Below are positions 41,368 through 53,753 of a DNA stretch of 64,000 nt, piece by piece. The stretch's first letter is position 1. Every line of letters begins with the position of its first letter. Source of the stretch: Gonapodya sp. JEL0774 (taxonomy: Eukaryota > Monoblepharomycota > Monoblepharidomycetes > Monoblepharidales > Gonapodyaceae); NCBI GenBank assembly GCA_027604505.1, contig JADIIX010000106.1, positions 1-64,000 of the forward strand. Direction: 5' to 3'. A program made the position numbers and the translations under genes. Under the pieces are notes generated by a model. It worked only from the letters and a program-made list of their open reading frames with translations. It had not been told where the DNA came from and did no database searches.

Positions 41368-43478
41368 TCAGCTGGTGCGACTGGCGAATACCATCCATCT
41401 CTCTCGAACGTAGGCAGTGCTCCTATCCAACCATTAAAACAATCTCATCGAAACGCACACCGTGATTCCATTCTACAGATTCCCTTGGATCCTGTGCCGG
41501 TCTCACAGCTCCATCATCGCGCACATTACGCCACAGTCCGTTCGTTTCAACACCTGGTGCCTCACAACTCACCATTCTGCAACGCGACTTTTTCATTATC
41601 CTTCCACATTTGGGCCACGTCATTGGCAAGGGGGTCGTCAGGGTTGGGGGCTAACGAACAAAACAAAGCGGCGGTGTTTGGTTCAGTAGGTGCCACCGGG
41701 TCCGCGAGTTAGATAAGACGCTTCGATCTAGTTTCTGTTTTGAGATTGCAGATGCACTTCCAGCTCCCGCACCGGACTCTGTTGGACTCTGTCTCGGGCA
41801 AAACCTTTGGCCTTGTTCCACATAATGCCGTTACCCACCCACAGCAATTCTCGACCAAACAACGGAAACTCGCTCTCCCTCTAAGCATAGTGAATCCACT
41901 CATGAACAAGCCCATCCGCTATTTGAGCCGCTGAAACTCCCCTCCACCTTCGAGCGCCTGATGTCCTGCTTCATCATTCCATTGATTTATTGAGTTTCAA
42001 CATACCCGAAAGTAATGCTTGTATGGATAAAAGTACTGTGCGGATCTGGAGTGCGGGGGACCACTTGTCTGGCGGGGTGGAAACGTAGAGGAGTCCGAAC
42101 GGCAACGTGGGGTAAACAGTGGAAGAATGGACGAGTGATGGAGGTCAGTAAAATATCGGTACGATGATAGGTGTTTCAGACGCGGGGGTGAAACGACCAG
42201 TCCTCGTGGGATTCGTGGTAAACGGGGTCACAAGTTGCCCAAGGGAATCCCTGACGAACAACGTGTCACCAACAGTTTCTTACGAGCGAGCAGTGATCCC
42301 GTTTCCATTTATTCCAAAAGTCAAGGGGAAGCAACCGTTCCAGGTGTGACTCGCGGGTCCGCGTTTTTGACCAGATTGCACACCAAGGATGCACCAAATG
42401 CTTTCAGGCGAAATTCTATGAATAGTTCAGCGTTGTGAAAGACGAGCCAACAGCATCATTTCAAGGGTTCGGATTCGCCGGTTGACCCGCTCCAGTTGTT
42501 GAACATTCAAGCCTCACCACGCCCTATGTCACACGAGTCGCGAAGCGTGGAATCCAGAAACTTAGCAGTGAGCATTTGGCATTCCGTGGACTCTGTCTCC
42601 AGGCCCAATTTGGCGATAGCTCAGGAGTTGAGAGTGTGACACTTGATCCGACGAGTTGTTGAGACATGTTCCCCGAGGTCGTGCAGGTTTCAGCGTTCAC
42701 CAGGATGCAATAGTCGCACCGATACCTCGTGGAGACACAAGGGTCGGACAATCCAACACCGGTTCGTGGAGCTTGGTCCACCAAAACCAAAGTCACATCC
42801 GCGAAACCGGACAACTGGAAAACGCACCCTTGAGGATATCCAGGCAAATTCTTCCGAGCTTATCAATGTTAGGGTGGTATATGCGGGTGAGGAATCGAAC
42901 TCTGGGAGGAGCCATGGGGTAATCGTCGGGAAGAAAGAGCTCGAGCTTAAACATGCCCCCTTCGTACGGGGAGTGGGACGGTCCAGCGATGACGACGTCG
43001 AAATAGCGGAGATTTTCTTCGTGTGGCTGAGCGGAGATGCCAGGGGCTGGCTCAGCGAGAAGGCGCTCCGTTTCCTGCAGGTGTGGGTCGTGTCGGTTGG
43101 GGTGGGTCGAAAACCGCGATGATTGAAATGAAGGGGACAAAAATGAGAGTTTAGGCGACACTGAGATTTGGATTCAAGTACCATCACGGCGTTTTTGGGA
43201 AACTGAGAGCTCCTTGGAGGACCAGTGAAGATGGGTGTGCTTGTCAACACGGTGGACAGAGATTGACCCTGACGCGGTGCATTTCCCGGTTCATGCAATC
43301 AATCACTAGATGCTCTTCTACTCGATTCGCGGGGTTGCATTTGTCCGTCGCTCGTCTCGCCGTGTTCCCCGGTCTCTCTGCCCAACCATGATATTCGCCC
43401 GCACTCCTTCGAGCATTGCCCACCCGCGCTGCTGGAGACACGAACCTTAATGATTCTCTTTGGAAGATTTGCGGTCAT
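41368..43478 (-). CDS. UBC13: UBC13-type ubiquitin-conjugating enzyme E2
   Basis: E2 that, with an Mms2/Uev partner, builds Lys63-linked ubiquitin chains in DNA damage tolerance. Exon 1 [11 protein letters not shown] (ATG 43478). Exon 2 holds [60 protein letters not shown]; the Cys in GRICLD is catalytic. A 759-nt intron (42069-42827, phase 1) follows. Exon 3 (about 42068-42006) encodes [22 protein letters not shown] 355-nt intron leads to exon 4, [17 protein letters not shown] (41650-41573). A last short exon ends at TGA 41368-41370. All joins keep frame. The final residues (RWMVFAS) differ from the usual REWT..YA, so the last exon is the least sure. Introns here are longer than typical for the window. 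Confidence 0.88.
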
Positions 43479-44545
43479 CACTATCCGAGTCTCGTTCTGG
43501 GATCTTTAGAGGAGGTCAGTGGATCCGTTATGTCCCGGAGTGACCACGGTATCATAATAAATCTGTTATCAAACCACCACTCGAACCTCAATCGCTTCTC
43601 AATCCCAGGAATTTTGACAATCATTTGGAGTCTCCCAGTGGCTATTGTAGTTAAGCATAGCTTGCATGTCGGAGTTCGTGGGTCCCGGTGGAACTATATG
43701 TCTGAAGTCCAAAACTCGAGCTATGGCATTACTCCTGCACATTTACACCTAACTGTACTCCCATGTATCCAGCTTTTGTGGGAAAACAACTTGTTAGTAC
43801 CCTCGCGTTTATCTAGGAGGACGAGTGATAGACATGAGCCGGCTCACTACACCCACTTCCAACCCCCTCTAGACTCAAACGCACTTTCTATCATCTGGTA
43901 CATAAAAGAACTCTGCAATGGGGTAATAATACAGAACGGCTGTTGCACTTTCATATTAATCCAATTCCCTTCCTCTGTTTCTTCCCGTCCTCACAAGCAG
44001 CTCACTCCCCAAATGGAGCGACGATTGAGGAAGCATGGAGAGCTTTGTCCGCTTCTCTATCCTCATCCGGTGGTGATGTTTTCCGCTGTTCAATACTTAA
44101 TCCATCGTTGAGCGGATGAGCAGCCGGGAATAACATCAGAGTGACTATCATGAATCGCCCTCCCCGTCGATCATACTATTATTCAACCACTCTTTTTCCA
44201 AATTCTCATTATTGACGAGTCGTTTATGTGTGTTCGAGCGACAGGCACGAAGGGGCAAAAAGAGGCAACGTTACAACAACGTACTCACTGATCCTACTTC
44301 TTGGATCATCAAACAAAAACCATTATTACGTTTCGCGCGCTTTCGTATTTTGCGGTTGGGTTGGAGAAGTTTGGTGGTGCGTCACGCCGAAAAGGTACAA
44401 GGCCGGAGTCACGTGACGGTGAAATCTTGCACCATCAATTCGAAATTGCGATAAAGAGACCCGGGGGACTTATATATCGTGGCCGGGGAGAGATTGAAGG
44501 AAATCTTATTACACTTCATTCACTTTTCACGATCTGCAGTCGATA
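43479..44545. other. intergenic, divergent promoters of UBC13 and the TauD gene
   Basis: About 1.07 kb. A 231-codon plus-strand ORF (43416-44111) overlaps UBC13 exon 1 in antisense and has no recognisable domain; it is probably chance. Nothing else is supported apart from the TATA-like site. Confidence 0.5.
44471..44477 (+). promoter_or_regulatory. TATA-box-like element
   Basis: TATATAT about 70 nt upstream of the ATG of the TauD-family gene. Confidence 0.4.
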
Positions 44546-45953
44546 ATGTCAGTCCAGCCACTCAACCTGACCGAACTCGGTGGAATCGCCACTACATCCC
44601 AGGCTCCCGCTGCCCCCAGCCGCAAGGACATTGTCTCGGTGGTTCCGAAAGGGGTCAAAGTCGCGCCAAAATCATACGCTGGGACGCTCGACAAGTACTC
44701 GAGTTTTAAGATCACTCCGAACATTGGATTGGAATTCAAGGATTTGCCTCTGTCCAAGTTGAACGACAAGCAGGTGAGCTCGGATTTTTTCTTCACATGT
44801 TCCATTCCACTCGGGAGCCTTTCTTGAAACCGCTCATTGTATGTAAATAATTAGATCGAGGACCTGGGTACTCTCATCTCCCAACACAACTTGGTGGTGA
44901 TTCGAGGCGCTCACCTCACGCCTCAGCAACTCCTCAACATCGGGAGAAAGCTCTGTGAGTTTCAATGACCTCCTTTTCATTATTGTTCTCCTGGTATCTC
45001 CCAATCCTGACAAGAACCATACCCCTCCTTGACAAAGCCACTCCTTACAACACTCTCCACATCCACCCTATTACCGCTGCCGTTCCTGGTGGCTCCGAGC
45101 TGGACGAGCTGACCGTTGTCAGCAACGAGGTCGTGTACGGAGAAGATTTTGGACCTGCCGCGGATGGGTGGCACTCTGACATCGCGTTCGAGCCGAACCC
45201 ATCTGCGTACGCGGCTCTGCAAATTGTGCAGGGACCTGATGCTGGAGGTGGGTTGGGGCTTGTGACGGGCTGGTCTGCATTCAGTTTTCACGGTGGGGTC
45301 GTCGTTTAATCTATTTTGCCTGTGTAGGTGATACCCAGTTCGGATCAGGGTACACTGCATATGATCGCTTGTCGAAGCCCCTCCAGGCTTTCCTCGAGAC
45401 ATTGCACGCGGAGAATGACGGAAATGCTTTCCACGAGGTGGGTGTGTTCATCCAAGCGCTTGAGAAGTAGGATCATTCTCAGCTCATCCCAATTTCTTCC
45501 TTGACAACCCCCTTGCCATGCACATAGGTCGCCAAAAAGAGCGGCATAACAATTCGTGATAAACGAGGTGCCGCCAACAATGGCACTGACCTGCGTTCTG
45601 TGCACCCTGTCGTCCGAACCAACCCTGTTACCGGATGGAAGAGCTTGTACATCAGCAAAGCCTTCACCAAGCGGATCGTCGAGCTTCCCAAGCACGAGTC
45701 TGACGTTCTTCTCAACTTCCTCTTCAACCACATTGCATCCGGGTTCGACTTCCAGACCCGAGTCAAGTGGACGCCGGGCGACATCGCCTTCTGGGACAAC
45801 CGGAGCACGTACCACTCAGCCACGCGGGACTTTGACAGAGACCAGCTGCGACGCGGTATTCGTGTCGTTCCCTTGGGAGAGAAGCCGTACTTTGATCCTG
45901 CATCTGTGTCGAGAGCGGAAGCAGTGCGAGCGGCAAAGGAGGCGAAGTTGTGA
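44546..45953 (+). CDS. TauD-family alpha-ketoglutarate-dependent dioxygenase
   Basis: Non-haem Fe(II)/2-oxoglutarate oxygenase of the sulfonate/taurine dioxygenase type (yeast Jlp1-like), which would release sulfite from sulfonates. ATG 44546. Five exons: ITPNIGLEFKDLPLSKL; LISQHNLVVIRGAHLTPQQL; then YGEDFGPAADGWHSDIAFEP, where H-x-D supplies two iron ligands; then GSGYTAYDRLSKPLQAFLE. The last exon has HPVVRTNPVTGWKSLYIS, WTPGDIAFWDNRSTYHSAT with the distal His, and RRGIRVVPLG, where an Arg binds 2-oxoglutarate. Stop at 45953. All catalytic residues are present. The actual sulfonate or other substrate cannot be fixed from sequence. Confidence 0.9.
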
Positions 45954-46623
45954 TTTGAATTTAGACAATCATCATTGTTACCAGTGTCAGTAGATCACAT
46001 GCAATAGGAAATGCACGTATTCGATCTTTAAGATCTGTTGGAAATTTGAAGCGTGCGATAGTGACGTTGTATTTGGTGCACAGATCAGGAGTGGGTTGGA
46101 CCGAGCCTGAAGACGTGTCACCAACTGGCATAAACAGGCCAGTCACCGAAATTTCTTCAGGGACTGCCCAGCTTTGACTGCCGTGTTAAACCAAAACCCG
46201 CTGCATTACTCCCGCCCGTTGCTGCCATTATCAACGATGGCGGCAACACTTACCACGATGCCAGGAGCCGCCCTCGTGCAATCCGCGCTCTCCTCCTTGC
46301 CCTCCATCGCCCGCGCTCCAACCCAGTCCTCTGCGCTTTCACCCCCGCAAAAATCCGTTCGTTTCGCGTCAACTGTCACGGTTCTTCTCTTTGGATCTGC
46401 AGATGGCCCTGGGGCGGCGTCGGAAGGCGCCACAACCACGAAGTCGTCGGGGGCTCTCCGGGAGGACGGCAACTCGGGGCGAAGGAGTCTCTGGAGGCGA
46501 CGGGCGGCCGCTCGAGCGCACCACGATATTACTGTGGAGGAGCCCAGTGTCGCGACGAGCGCGACAGCCGAACACGCAGACGAACCCTCGCACCAGCAGT
46601 CGACCACGTTGGTTTCCCGTCCC

Positions 46624-48013
46624 ATGCACCCTTCCCTCCGTTCCGCACTTCTCCTCAGCCTATCCGTTTCCACACGCCTCCAATCGACACATTTACACAT
46701 GCCGATGCACATGCCCGTGCGCCCTTTCACCACCACCTCTGTTTCCTCCCAACCCCGCCCTTCCCCTCAACAATCGGAAACCACAACTCCCTCTGCCGAA
46801 TTTTCCTGGGCGACCTACTTCCAACTGAAGCGTCAACGCACGAATGCGGAGCGACTGGCCGGGGTATTCGGTGGCGTGGCCGCCTTCGCAGGAGCGATGT
46901 ACTATGTCGTGGTGGTCATGGTGAGTGTGGCACCTGTACAGGCAGACGAGCACGATTGGACCAAGAAATAGGAAAAGATTCAAGCAAGACAGGAAGGTGT
47001 CGGAAAACCACACTCTGTTGTAGGGCAGAAAGTTGCGCTGCCTATCACACAGGAAAAGGTCCATGCGAGCGGAGTTTAAAGGCACGGGGCATGACCACGG
47101 AGAAGCCGGAGTTTCATCTGTGCGCTGAAGAGGATTGGGAAGTTCAGCAAAGGAGTGCAAATATGCAATAAGGCTATGACCATTTTTGGAGTAGAAGAAA
47201 ACTTGAACAGGGAATTACGCCAGGTGGTGCCGTGAACAAACCGGAGACAGTCATCGACGAATCGACACTTCACTACGTGGATTCTGTCGATGCGTGGATG
47301 TGGACTCAATCAGCGATTTAAACTCTTTCATATTCCCTTTGCGTCCTTCCCTCAGCCGTTCGATCCCACAGTCCAACTCTTTGGAATGCTTGGTCCGGAA
47401 GTTGTGGGCTCCCTGGGCATCATTTTTGCTGCCGTCGTTGGACGATGGGCAGGTGTACTTGCAGGAGGTGAGGTATGGGCGGCGAGGAACAGGTGAGGGT
47501 CCGCGCATGTTGTCCCGTCGACTTTGGTTTCCTGGAAGGACATGTTTTTGACACTTTCTGCGCGTGGCGACGTTGTGTTAAATACACTGGATGAAACTTG
47601 CTCTTATTTGTTTCAGGCAAGTGATGGCGGAGTTCACGCGACGAGATAAATCGTTCGGTCGGCGAATCACCGAGCAACGAGCGCCTCATCAGGAGCTCAA
47701 CGTGTCGAGCCAACACCCTGGTACGTTTACCTCGCTGTTCCTTGCATCACTCATCCACACCCTGATAACGCCCCACTCCTCAAAATGTCCCAACCACACA
47801 CCCCCATCACCTGACCACATCCACCCTCCGTTCACAGACTACTACGCCGAGCAAGTGGATTCTGTCCGCTCCTACCATGGCTGGCTCCGCCTCCAGCGCA
47901 ATTACGAGCGCGGCAAGGAAGCGAAAGGGGCGGCTGTCGGTATGGTTGCAGCGCTCGGTAGGATGCCCGGAATGGGTGGGATCGGGTCATTGGGGTCGAA
48001 GAAGAAAAAGTGA
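46624..48013 (+). CDS. PAM17: Pam17, presequence-translocase motor subunit
   Basis: Inner-membrane subunit of the TIM23 import motor. The preferred start MHPSLRSALLLSLSVSTRLQ (46624) looks like a mitochondrial presequence, followed by Thr/Ser/Pro-rich sequence and the family core FSWATYFQLKRQR. TM1 is GVFGGVAAFAGAMYYVVVV. An intron (46921 to about 47353) leads to PFDPTVQLFGMLGPE and TM2 (GIIFAAVVGRWAG), typical of Pam17. Then come QVMAEFTRRDKSFGRRI, DYYAEQVDSVRSYHGWLRLQRN and a Gly/Met stretch ending KKKK. Four exons. The frame is open back to an ATG at 46174, which would add 150 residues. I prefer 46624 because the shorter product has normal family length and an N-terminal presequence. Confidence 0.88.
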
Positions 48014-48508
48014 AGTGAAACTTGTATGGGCGATCTGAGACTGGGAGAGATGGACTGGACCGTTTAATTTCGTGGAGGGTGAAGTGCTTGTAGCCTCGTT
48101 CACACACGAATTTGTACCCCCACATACATATTGATTTAGTTTACACGACATCTGCGCACGTTGAGTGTTGGTGGTGCAAGACACCAGCATTGGCTATCAT
48201 CCTTCCTTCGTTCCCATTCCTTTTTGTTGGTGGTGAAGTTATTCTTTGGTCGCTGTTGTTCTATTGTGAACGCGGGAGAGTTGTATCATGACTACTTGCA
48301 TATATCCCACGGCCAAATATATTATGCGCATCAAAAGAACATACGCACGAAGAACCCCACCGGATTCATTGGATCAATAAAAAACTTGAGCGGAAAAGTT
48401 GCCGCCATCGCAGGCATTCTCCGCAGGGGGTGCATTATACCGAGCCAACACCGCGCATTCTTTCAGTGACAACGAGAGCACTCTCATCGCGATTTACACT
48501 ACACCGTC
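48014..48508. other. intergenic
   Basis: About 495 bp between Pam17 and the membrane-protein gene; no supported feature. Confidence 0.5.
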
Positions 48509-49457
48509 ATGAGCCAGTTTTACAACACTGAAGGATACTGCGAATCGCTTGGGTTGCCGGACGGCACACCCGAATACTTCTCGGCCGCGACTGCACCCAT
48601 CATAAGCATCATTGGCGCGTATGGCGTTGCCGGCGGTGGCCACTATGTCCCCACCGTCCGCCTCATGTACTCCTTTGTTTTTGCAAACGGGATTGGGAGT
48701 TTTCTCGCCCATTTCACACGAGTGGGAGTGTGGTGGATGATAGATCGGCTTACACTCATTCTCCCGGTTGTCATGGTGGACTTTCTCATGCTGGATGAAG
48801 TTATTGGCCTTGAGGCTCGTCGAAAGCGGATTCCCTTGTGGGCCTATCAGACGATATCCAGTCTTTCCGCACTGACAGTGGGCACGCTAGTGACCGCACA
48901 AATTGCGCAGCAGTCGGCCGGGATTGGTACCGGCAGTGCAGACACTGTGTTTGGAGTTGGCGTGGCAGTTCTCTTCACACTGGTTTTGATCACCACGCTC
49001 CAAAAGCGCAGCTCTGTCACACCCGCTTTGAAGCGACTACCAATCGTTGCATTCATTGTGGCGATAATTGCTTTTACTTTATGGACGCTCAATGAGAAAC
49101 TTTGCCTCAAAATACCGCTGGAGGCGCGGCGATGGATTCCCGGACACGCGATTTGGCACATCGTCGCAGCGAGTGCAACGTACCTCGCAGGACAATACCT
49201 CGCATTTATGTACGTGCAGAGACACGGGTATACACCGGTGATGACGAAAAGCTTGAGAGTGATCTGTGCACCTTTTGACGAGGTTCGTCATCACCCGTCT
49301 CAAACGATTCGCAGAATCATCATCATTGTTAATACTCCCTCACCATCTACAGAAACTAACGTCGGACAAGCTTTTGGATCTTTCTGATACCAAAAATTCA
49401 TACACACCGCTTGGGACAACGGACGTTGAGAAGACAGATGCCGGCGGTGCTGTTTGA
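48509..49457 (+). CDS. seven-helix membrane protein, alkaline ceramidase-like (CREST superfamily)
   Basis: Predicted polytopic protein of about 290 residues. The N-terminus EGYCESLGLPDGTPEYFSAATA resembles the CE...P..E..N.. start of alkaline ceramidases. Hydrophobic stretches include APIISIIGAYGV, LILPVVMVDFLML, SALTVGTLVTA, VFGVGVAVLFTLVLITT and FIVAIIAFTLW. LWTLNEKLC and HAIWHIVAASATYLAGQY near 49080-49200 match the late W...C and H.xWH motifs that bind metal in this superfamily. An intron (about 49282-49351, phase 0) leads to a polar cytosolic tail ending GGAV at 49457. It might be a hydrolase, or a related non-enzymatic family member. Assignment is by motif, moderate. Confidence 0.65.
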
Positions 49458-49627
49458 CTGCACTTTCTGAAAATGTGCACTTTATAATGAGTCAATGAGT
49501 CTAGAAATTGTGGTTTAACAGAAATACGTATGCACAGTTGCAATCTGGTCAAACTCCCTCTTGCGATTCCTTCCCCTCCCTTCCTCTCTTTATTTAATTG
49601 ACGTGTTTCTTCAATGATTTGTAGTTT

Positions 49628-52600
49628 TCAAACTCCCTCTTCCGACCCCCAACCCCTCAAATGCGCAATGAGCACTGCCGGGATCAACTTTGCCTCCGCA
49701 AACCCGAGCGATCCCAGCATCTCCATCACCTGTTCACCGTATGTCACCAAGATCCACTGCCAATGGGGTCCCAGTTTTGTCTGCCGCTGGCCTCGCACCT
49801 CTCCTCCGCGATTCAGAAACTTGGACAGGAGGGCGCGGAAATCGTCAGTTGATTCTGGACTTGATATTCGAAGTGGTGATAGCATCTCCGCATACTCTGG
49901 AAAGCGTTTTGTGTCAATCTAATGCGAGAACCTGATGTCGCTATCTCCTCCACTCACCTCTCCCTACAATTACGGACTTGTACTCCCACTCAGGCGTTGT
50001 CCGTATATCAAAGTAAAGATCCCGGTTTTCCTGATTCTGCACACTTTCATCGTCACTTTGAGAGTCTTTATCTCCCTCACTCTCCGCATCGGCGTTCTCT
50101 CCTTCTTCTTCAAGCCACTCCCCGTTGCTTCGTCCCCATTCTCCTTCGGAGTTCGAAACATTAAAGACACTTTCGTCGTCGTGAAATTGGCTCTTAGGAA
50201 CCGAGTCCTCAAGACAGGAGCGGTTTAATCGAACCACCTGGCGTAATGACGCGAGCGACACCAACGGACTGGCAACGGCGAGGCCGCCAGCTAGAATTGG
50301 CCAGTAAAACCAAGCCTCTGGTTGTGTTCTGGTGAGATTCGCATCCATAGCAAGTTGCAATAGCCGGTCGATCTCACCTGGAAGACCCTCCTTCTCCATC
50401 TCCGCACTCAAGGGATCACCTTTCAAGAACGTCGCGGCAATCCTCCTTTCCAAAAATGCCAGTATCCCGCCTGGCCCCGCAGCATCAGCTCTTAGCCTGT
50501 TTTGAGCCTTCATCACTGCATCCAGATGGGCCAGCCCGAGTGCTGTCGAAGGTCTCCCCAACGCCTGCTCCAACCCACGTACCCGCGAGTTGAAGACGTT
50601 CACAGCACCCAGGACCGTGCGAGATTTGGCCAGCTCTCCGTTGAGAAGTGCGAGTTGAGCGTCGACCTTGGCGTCGTCGGGGAGCCACTGGCCAGACTCG
50701 CGGAGTGTGAGGGCGCTCCACTGAACGGGACCTACAGGTAGGTCGGAAGGCACGGAATCATCGCGATTCTTAGACGAATCGTAGTCCGCGCCTGGCACCT
50801 GGACAGAGCCACATTTGCTCAGGTTTAACTCCAGTCCGCACTTGTTGAGGTAACCACGGAGTGTCCGCCAGGCCAAGTTGATCATCCTCGGCTCGTGGTG
50901 CCATAGGTACATGTCGTCCATCACGCGGTGCAAGAAAACGTGGCCCTTGGTCTTCTTGAAAACCATTGCCTCCAGGCCCATCGAGATAAGCTCCGTGAAA
51001 AAGTGTGACAAAGCGTGAGCGGGAGGGACACCGCGGCGGAGGACACGGGGGCCAGTGACGGAGTCGAATAGTACCGTCGGGGTGAGGAAGCGTTCGAAAA
51101 AGGTGAGCCAGGTGGATGGGACACCGATTTTTGTGAGGACTGATGTCGGGAAAAGTGAGTCGTGGTCTGGTGCGTTAAAAACACACAAACTCACACGCTA
51201 AAATGAGTGAATGTGACAAGGACGGTCCAAAGTTCTACCAAATGCAGAAGGCAATAGGTGTTTTGAGTGATCACACTGTGCGTCTTCCCTGGTGGTCCTG
51301 AACGTCTGTCGTGCCCCAAAGACAACTCACCTTCACATCCGCCGCTACCACAGTGTTGACCTTTCTGCGTGCTCCCTTGAGCTTGACCAGCTGCAACTCC
51401 GCAGCCACGAGGTCCAACAATCTATCTCGCGGACTCTCTGTCTTGTCGTTGTTTCGGTCGTACCCCCGCGTGGCGGCCTCTTCCCGATTTCGAGGCATAA
51501 CGGCCAAAAACAACCGGTCTCTGTGGTATGCGCGGGTGTGGTAGACTGTCCCAGAGACGTGTGGGCGAGTAGGTGGTTCGTCAGTGTATTTCGATACGAT
51601 GGAGGCCCAAAAGTTTTTGAGGATGGAGCGCATGGCGATGCACCAGCGTGTGCCGATAATCTAAAGCACAATGACATTCCGTACGACAAAGAAGAAAGTG
51701 AATAAATCACAGAGAGAGGGGATGACAGACAAAAGAACCCGCCCGCACGTGTGTTGCCCTCCCCAAAGCGCATACACACCTGCAACACTAACGCCGTCAA
51801 CACATCCTCGTCGACAAACGCTCTGAGCTTGCCTGCCCTATTCTTGTTCACCCTCATCTTCTTTGGCTTGCTCCTGTTCCAGTCCCATTCCTCCAACCTG
51901 TCCAAGATGATGGTGGCGCAGCCGGCATACTCGTTGCACAGGTCGTCAGAGGATTCGATGTCGCGGATCATGAGGCGAGTGGGGCGGGAGACGAGGTCCT
52001 GTGTGTGGAGTGGGATGGGATGATTGAAAGGAATGGGGGCGGGAGAGTGCGACGGTGCGTTCATCCAGGGTATCACAGGATGTGAGAGAAAAGACACGAC
52101 GTACATTTGCGAGAACGGCATTTGCTGCGGATCGCAATTCCTCCGTGTCCACCTTGGATGTGGCACTTCCATCGGCAAAGTCATCAACAGACTGAACCAA
52201 TCACCAATCATGGCAAGGTAGAAGCCGAGGAGAGAGTGACGTGTGAGTGCGTTTGTATGAAAAAACGTGAGAGAGAGACGTGAGCTCACACAACGGGAAA
52301 CGATGACTCGACCGAATCATGGTACCGCACCCACCCGTCTCAACTTTGCCAGCTCCGCCTCCATCCCCTCAAACACTTGATCCACCACATCCAGATCATA
52401 CGACGACTCGGGCACCGGTTCTGCCATCATGGCCAGCTTCTCGAGGAAGATTTCCCGCTCGGTGTCGTTGTCTCCGAGGTCTTCGAGGTCCCATTCGGAA
52501 TCGTCCGGGGCGCGGTCGGCGGACTCTTGCCCGTCGGAGTTGGCGTCGAACCATTCAGCGAGAATGCGCCCGAAGAGGCGAGCCTGAGGTCGTGGTGCAT

Positions 52601-53076
52601 TAATGTAAGTGTAGAGGAAAGACGTCGTTAATTTGTGCAGCAGAACACTCACGTAGTCAGCTCGCCTCCTCCCCTTGGCGATATCCTTTCGCATCCGTTC
52701 TTCCCACCATTTCATCGTGTCTTCCGAGATGGTGGTGTCGCCGTTTTGAATCCGGCCCAACAAGTTTTTCAAGTTGTTGTAAACTGGATGGAGCGGTGAG
52801 TCGTAGAATACGGCCGCAGAGAGTCCCTTTTGGAGCACATTGATTTTCTCGGGGAGAGAACTGAATTGTGGGCAAGGTGGAGACGAAACGGAGCAATTAG
52901 CGATTTGTATAACCCACATCATCGCAGATGTACCGCGCAGTATCTTCCCCCTCTCACCTCTTGGAATCAGCCTCTGCAACGACAGCATCGTAATGAGCGG
53001 CCAATCTGGATCTCTGGCGCTCGAGTTCTTGCAATTTTATGTCGGCAACTGGCCGGATCTTGTCGAACGAAACCAT
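49628..53076 (-). CDS. reverse-transcriptase-like cellular protein (candidate rvt)
   Basis: Large multi-exon RT-domain protein, not a retroelement: no LTR, integrase, endonuclease or gag is nearby. ATG 53076 opens MVSFDKIRPVADIKLQELER, a helical N-terminus. It continues through YVYNNLKN-type helices, an acidic segment near 52500-52430, and AFVDEDVLTALVLQ and VNTVVAADVK near 51350. The palm follows: DHDSLFPTSVLTKIGVPSTWL; RRGVPPAHALSHFFTEL (motif B region); HRVMDDMYLWHH with the DD of motif C near 50920; and CGLELNLSKCGSV (motif D). A long C-terminal part ends with an acidic stretch, an intron, then LGPHWQWILVTYGEQVMEMLG, stop 49628. This resembles the single-copy rvt genes described in fungi. 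Whether it is active cannot be told. Exon joins are partly inferred. Confidence 0.72.
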
Positions 53077-53753
53077 CGTTGGGTGTCACGAAAAGAAAAT
53101 GAAAGATGAATGGAAGAGCAACGTGCGATGATGGCAAAAGAGCAACGTGCGATGATGGCAAAAGTTCTTCATGAAGTGCCATTGGTGCTTTATAATTTCC
53201 CACAGCCTGAGGCCGTGGGGCGGGCCAGAAAGGGGGGGAACAAACGGGCAAGTGAACTGTTTCAAGAAACACGTGACATTCGACAGGAAGACTATCTCGA
53301 GAATTTTCTGAAGTATTCTTACTGCTGGCAGGTTGTCAAATGCTATTGGATGGTATGAATTGTGGGAAACACGGGTCCCCTATCACTGCCTCTCTCTTCT
53401 TCCCTCTTCCAACCTCACTAGTGGACGGGCACAAAAGTGCATGAGATGGGAACATTCCGCGTTTAAATCTTGCTTTTATGATTGTTTGAGTGTCACGCAA
53501 ATGGAACTGTGTTGGCCCTGAGCACCACCATCGTTTGCAGCGCTTACTTAGAGTGCCACGTCCTGCAAGTTACCTGCGTTCGCTCACGCAAGTACAAAGT
53601 CCAAGTGTTTACTTCATTTATACAGAAAATGGTCATCGTTATCTGCCATTACAGGACGCGACGTATTTATTAATGTACAATAAATATGGCATTATGCATC
53701 CATGCACTTGTGAAACTCTCCATGCTTCCCCCCTTTCGTTCCCAACATCCCCA
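53077..53753. other. intergenic, divergent promoters of RT-like gene and Mago nashi
   Basis: About 675 bp. It contains a 24-bp tandem duplication (listed) and no supported gene. Confidence 0.6.
53114..53161. repeat. 24-bp tandem duplication
   Basis: Two perfect copies of AAGAGCAACGTGCGATGATG plus GCAA in direct succession, 38 bp upstream of the RT-like gene's ATG. Confidence 0.85.

Noticed and set aside
42440-42510. A decayed UBC13 exon (NNWS followed by RIRTL after a shift)
   Set aside because: The intact exon [14 protein letters not shown] was found at about 42006-42068 with matching splice phases, so this resemblance is chance.
43416-44111. 231-codon plus-strand ORF
   Set aside because: Overlaps UBC13 exon 1 in antisense, has no domain, and its composition does not look like protein; left as intergenic.
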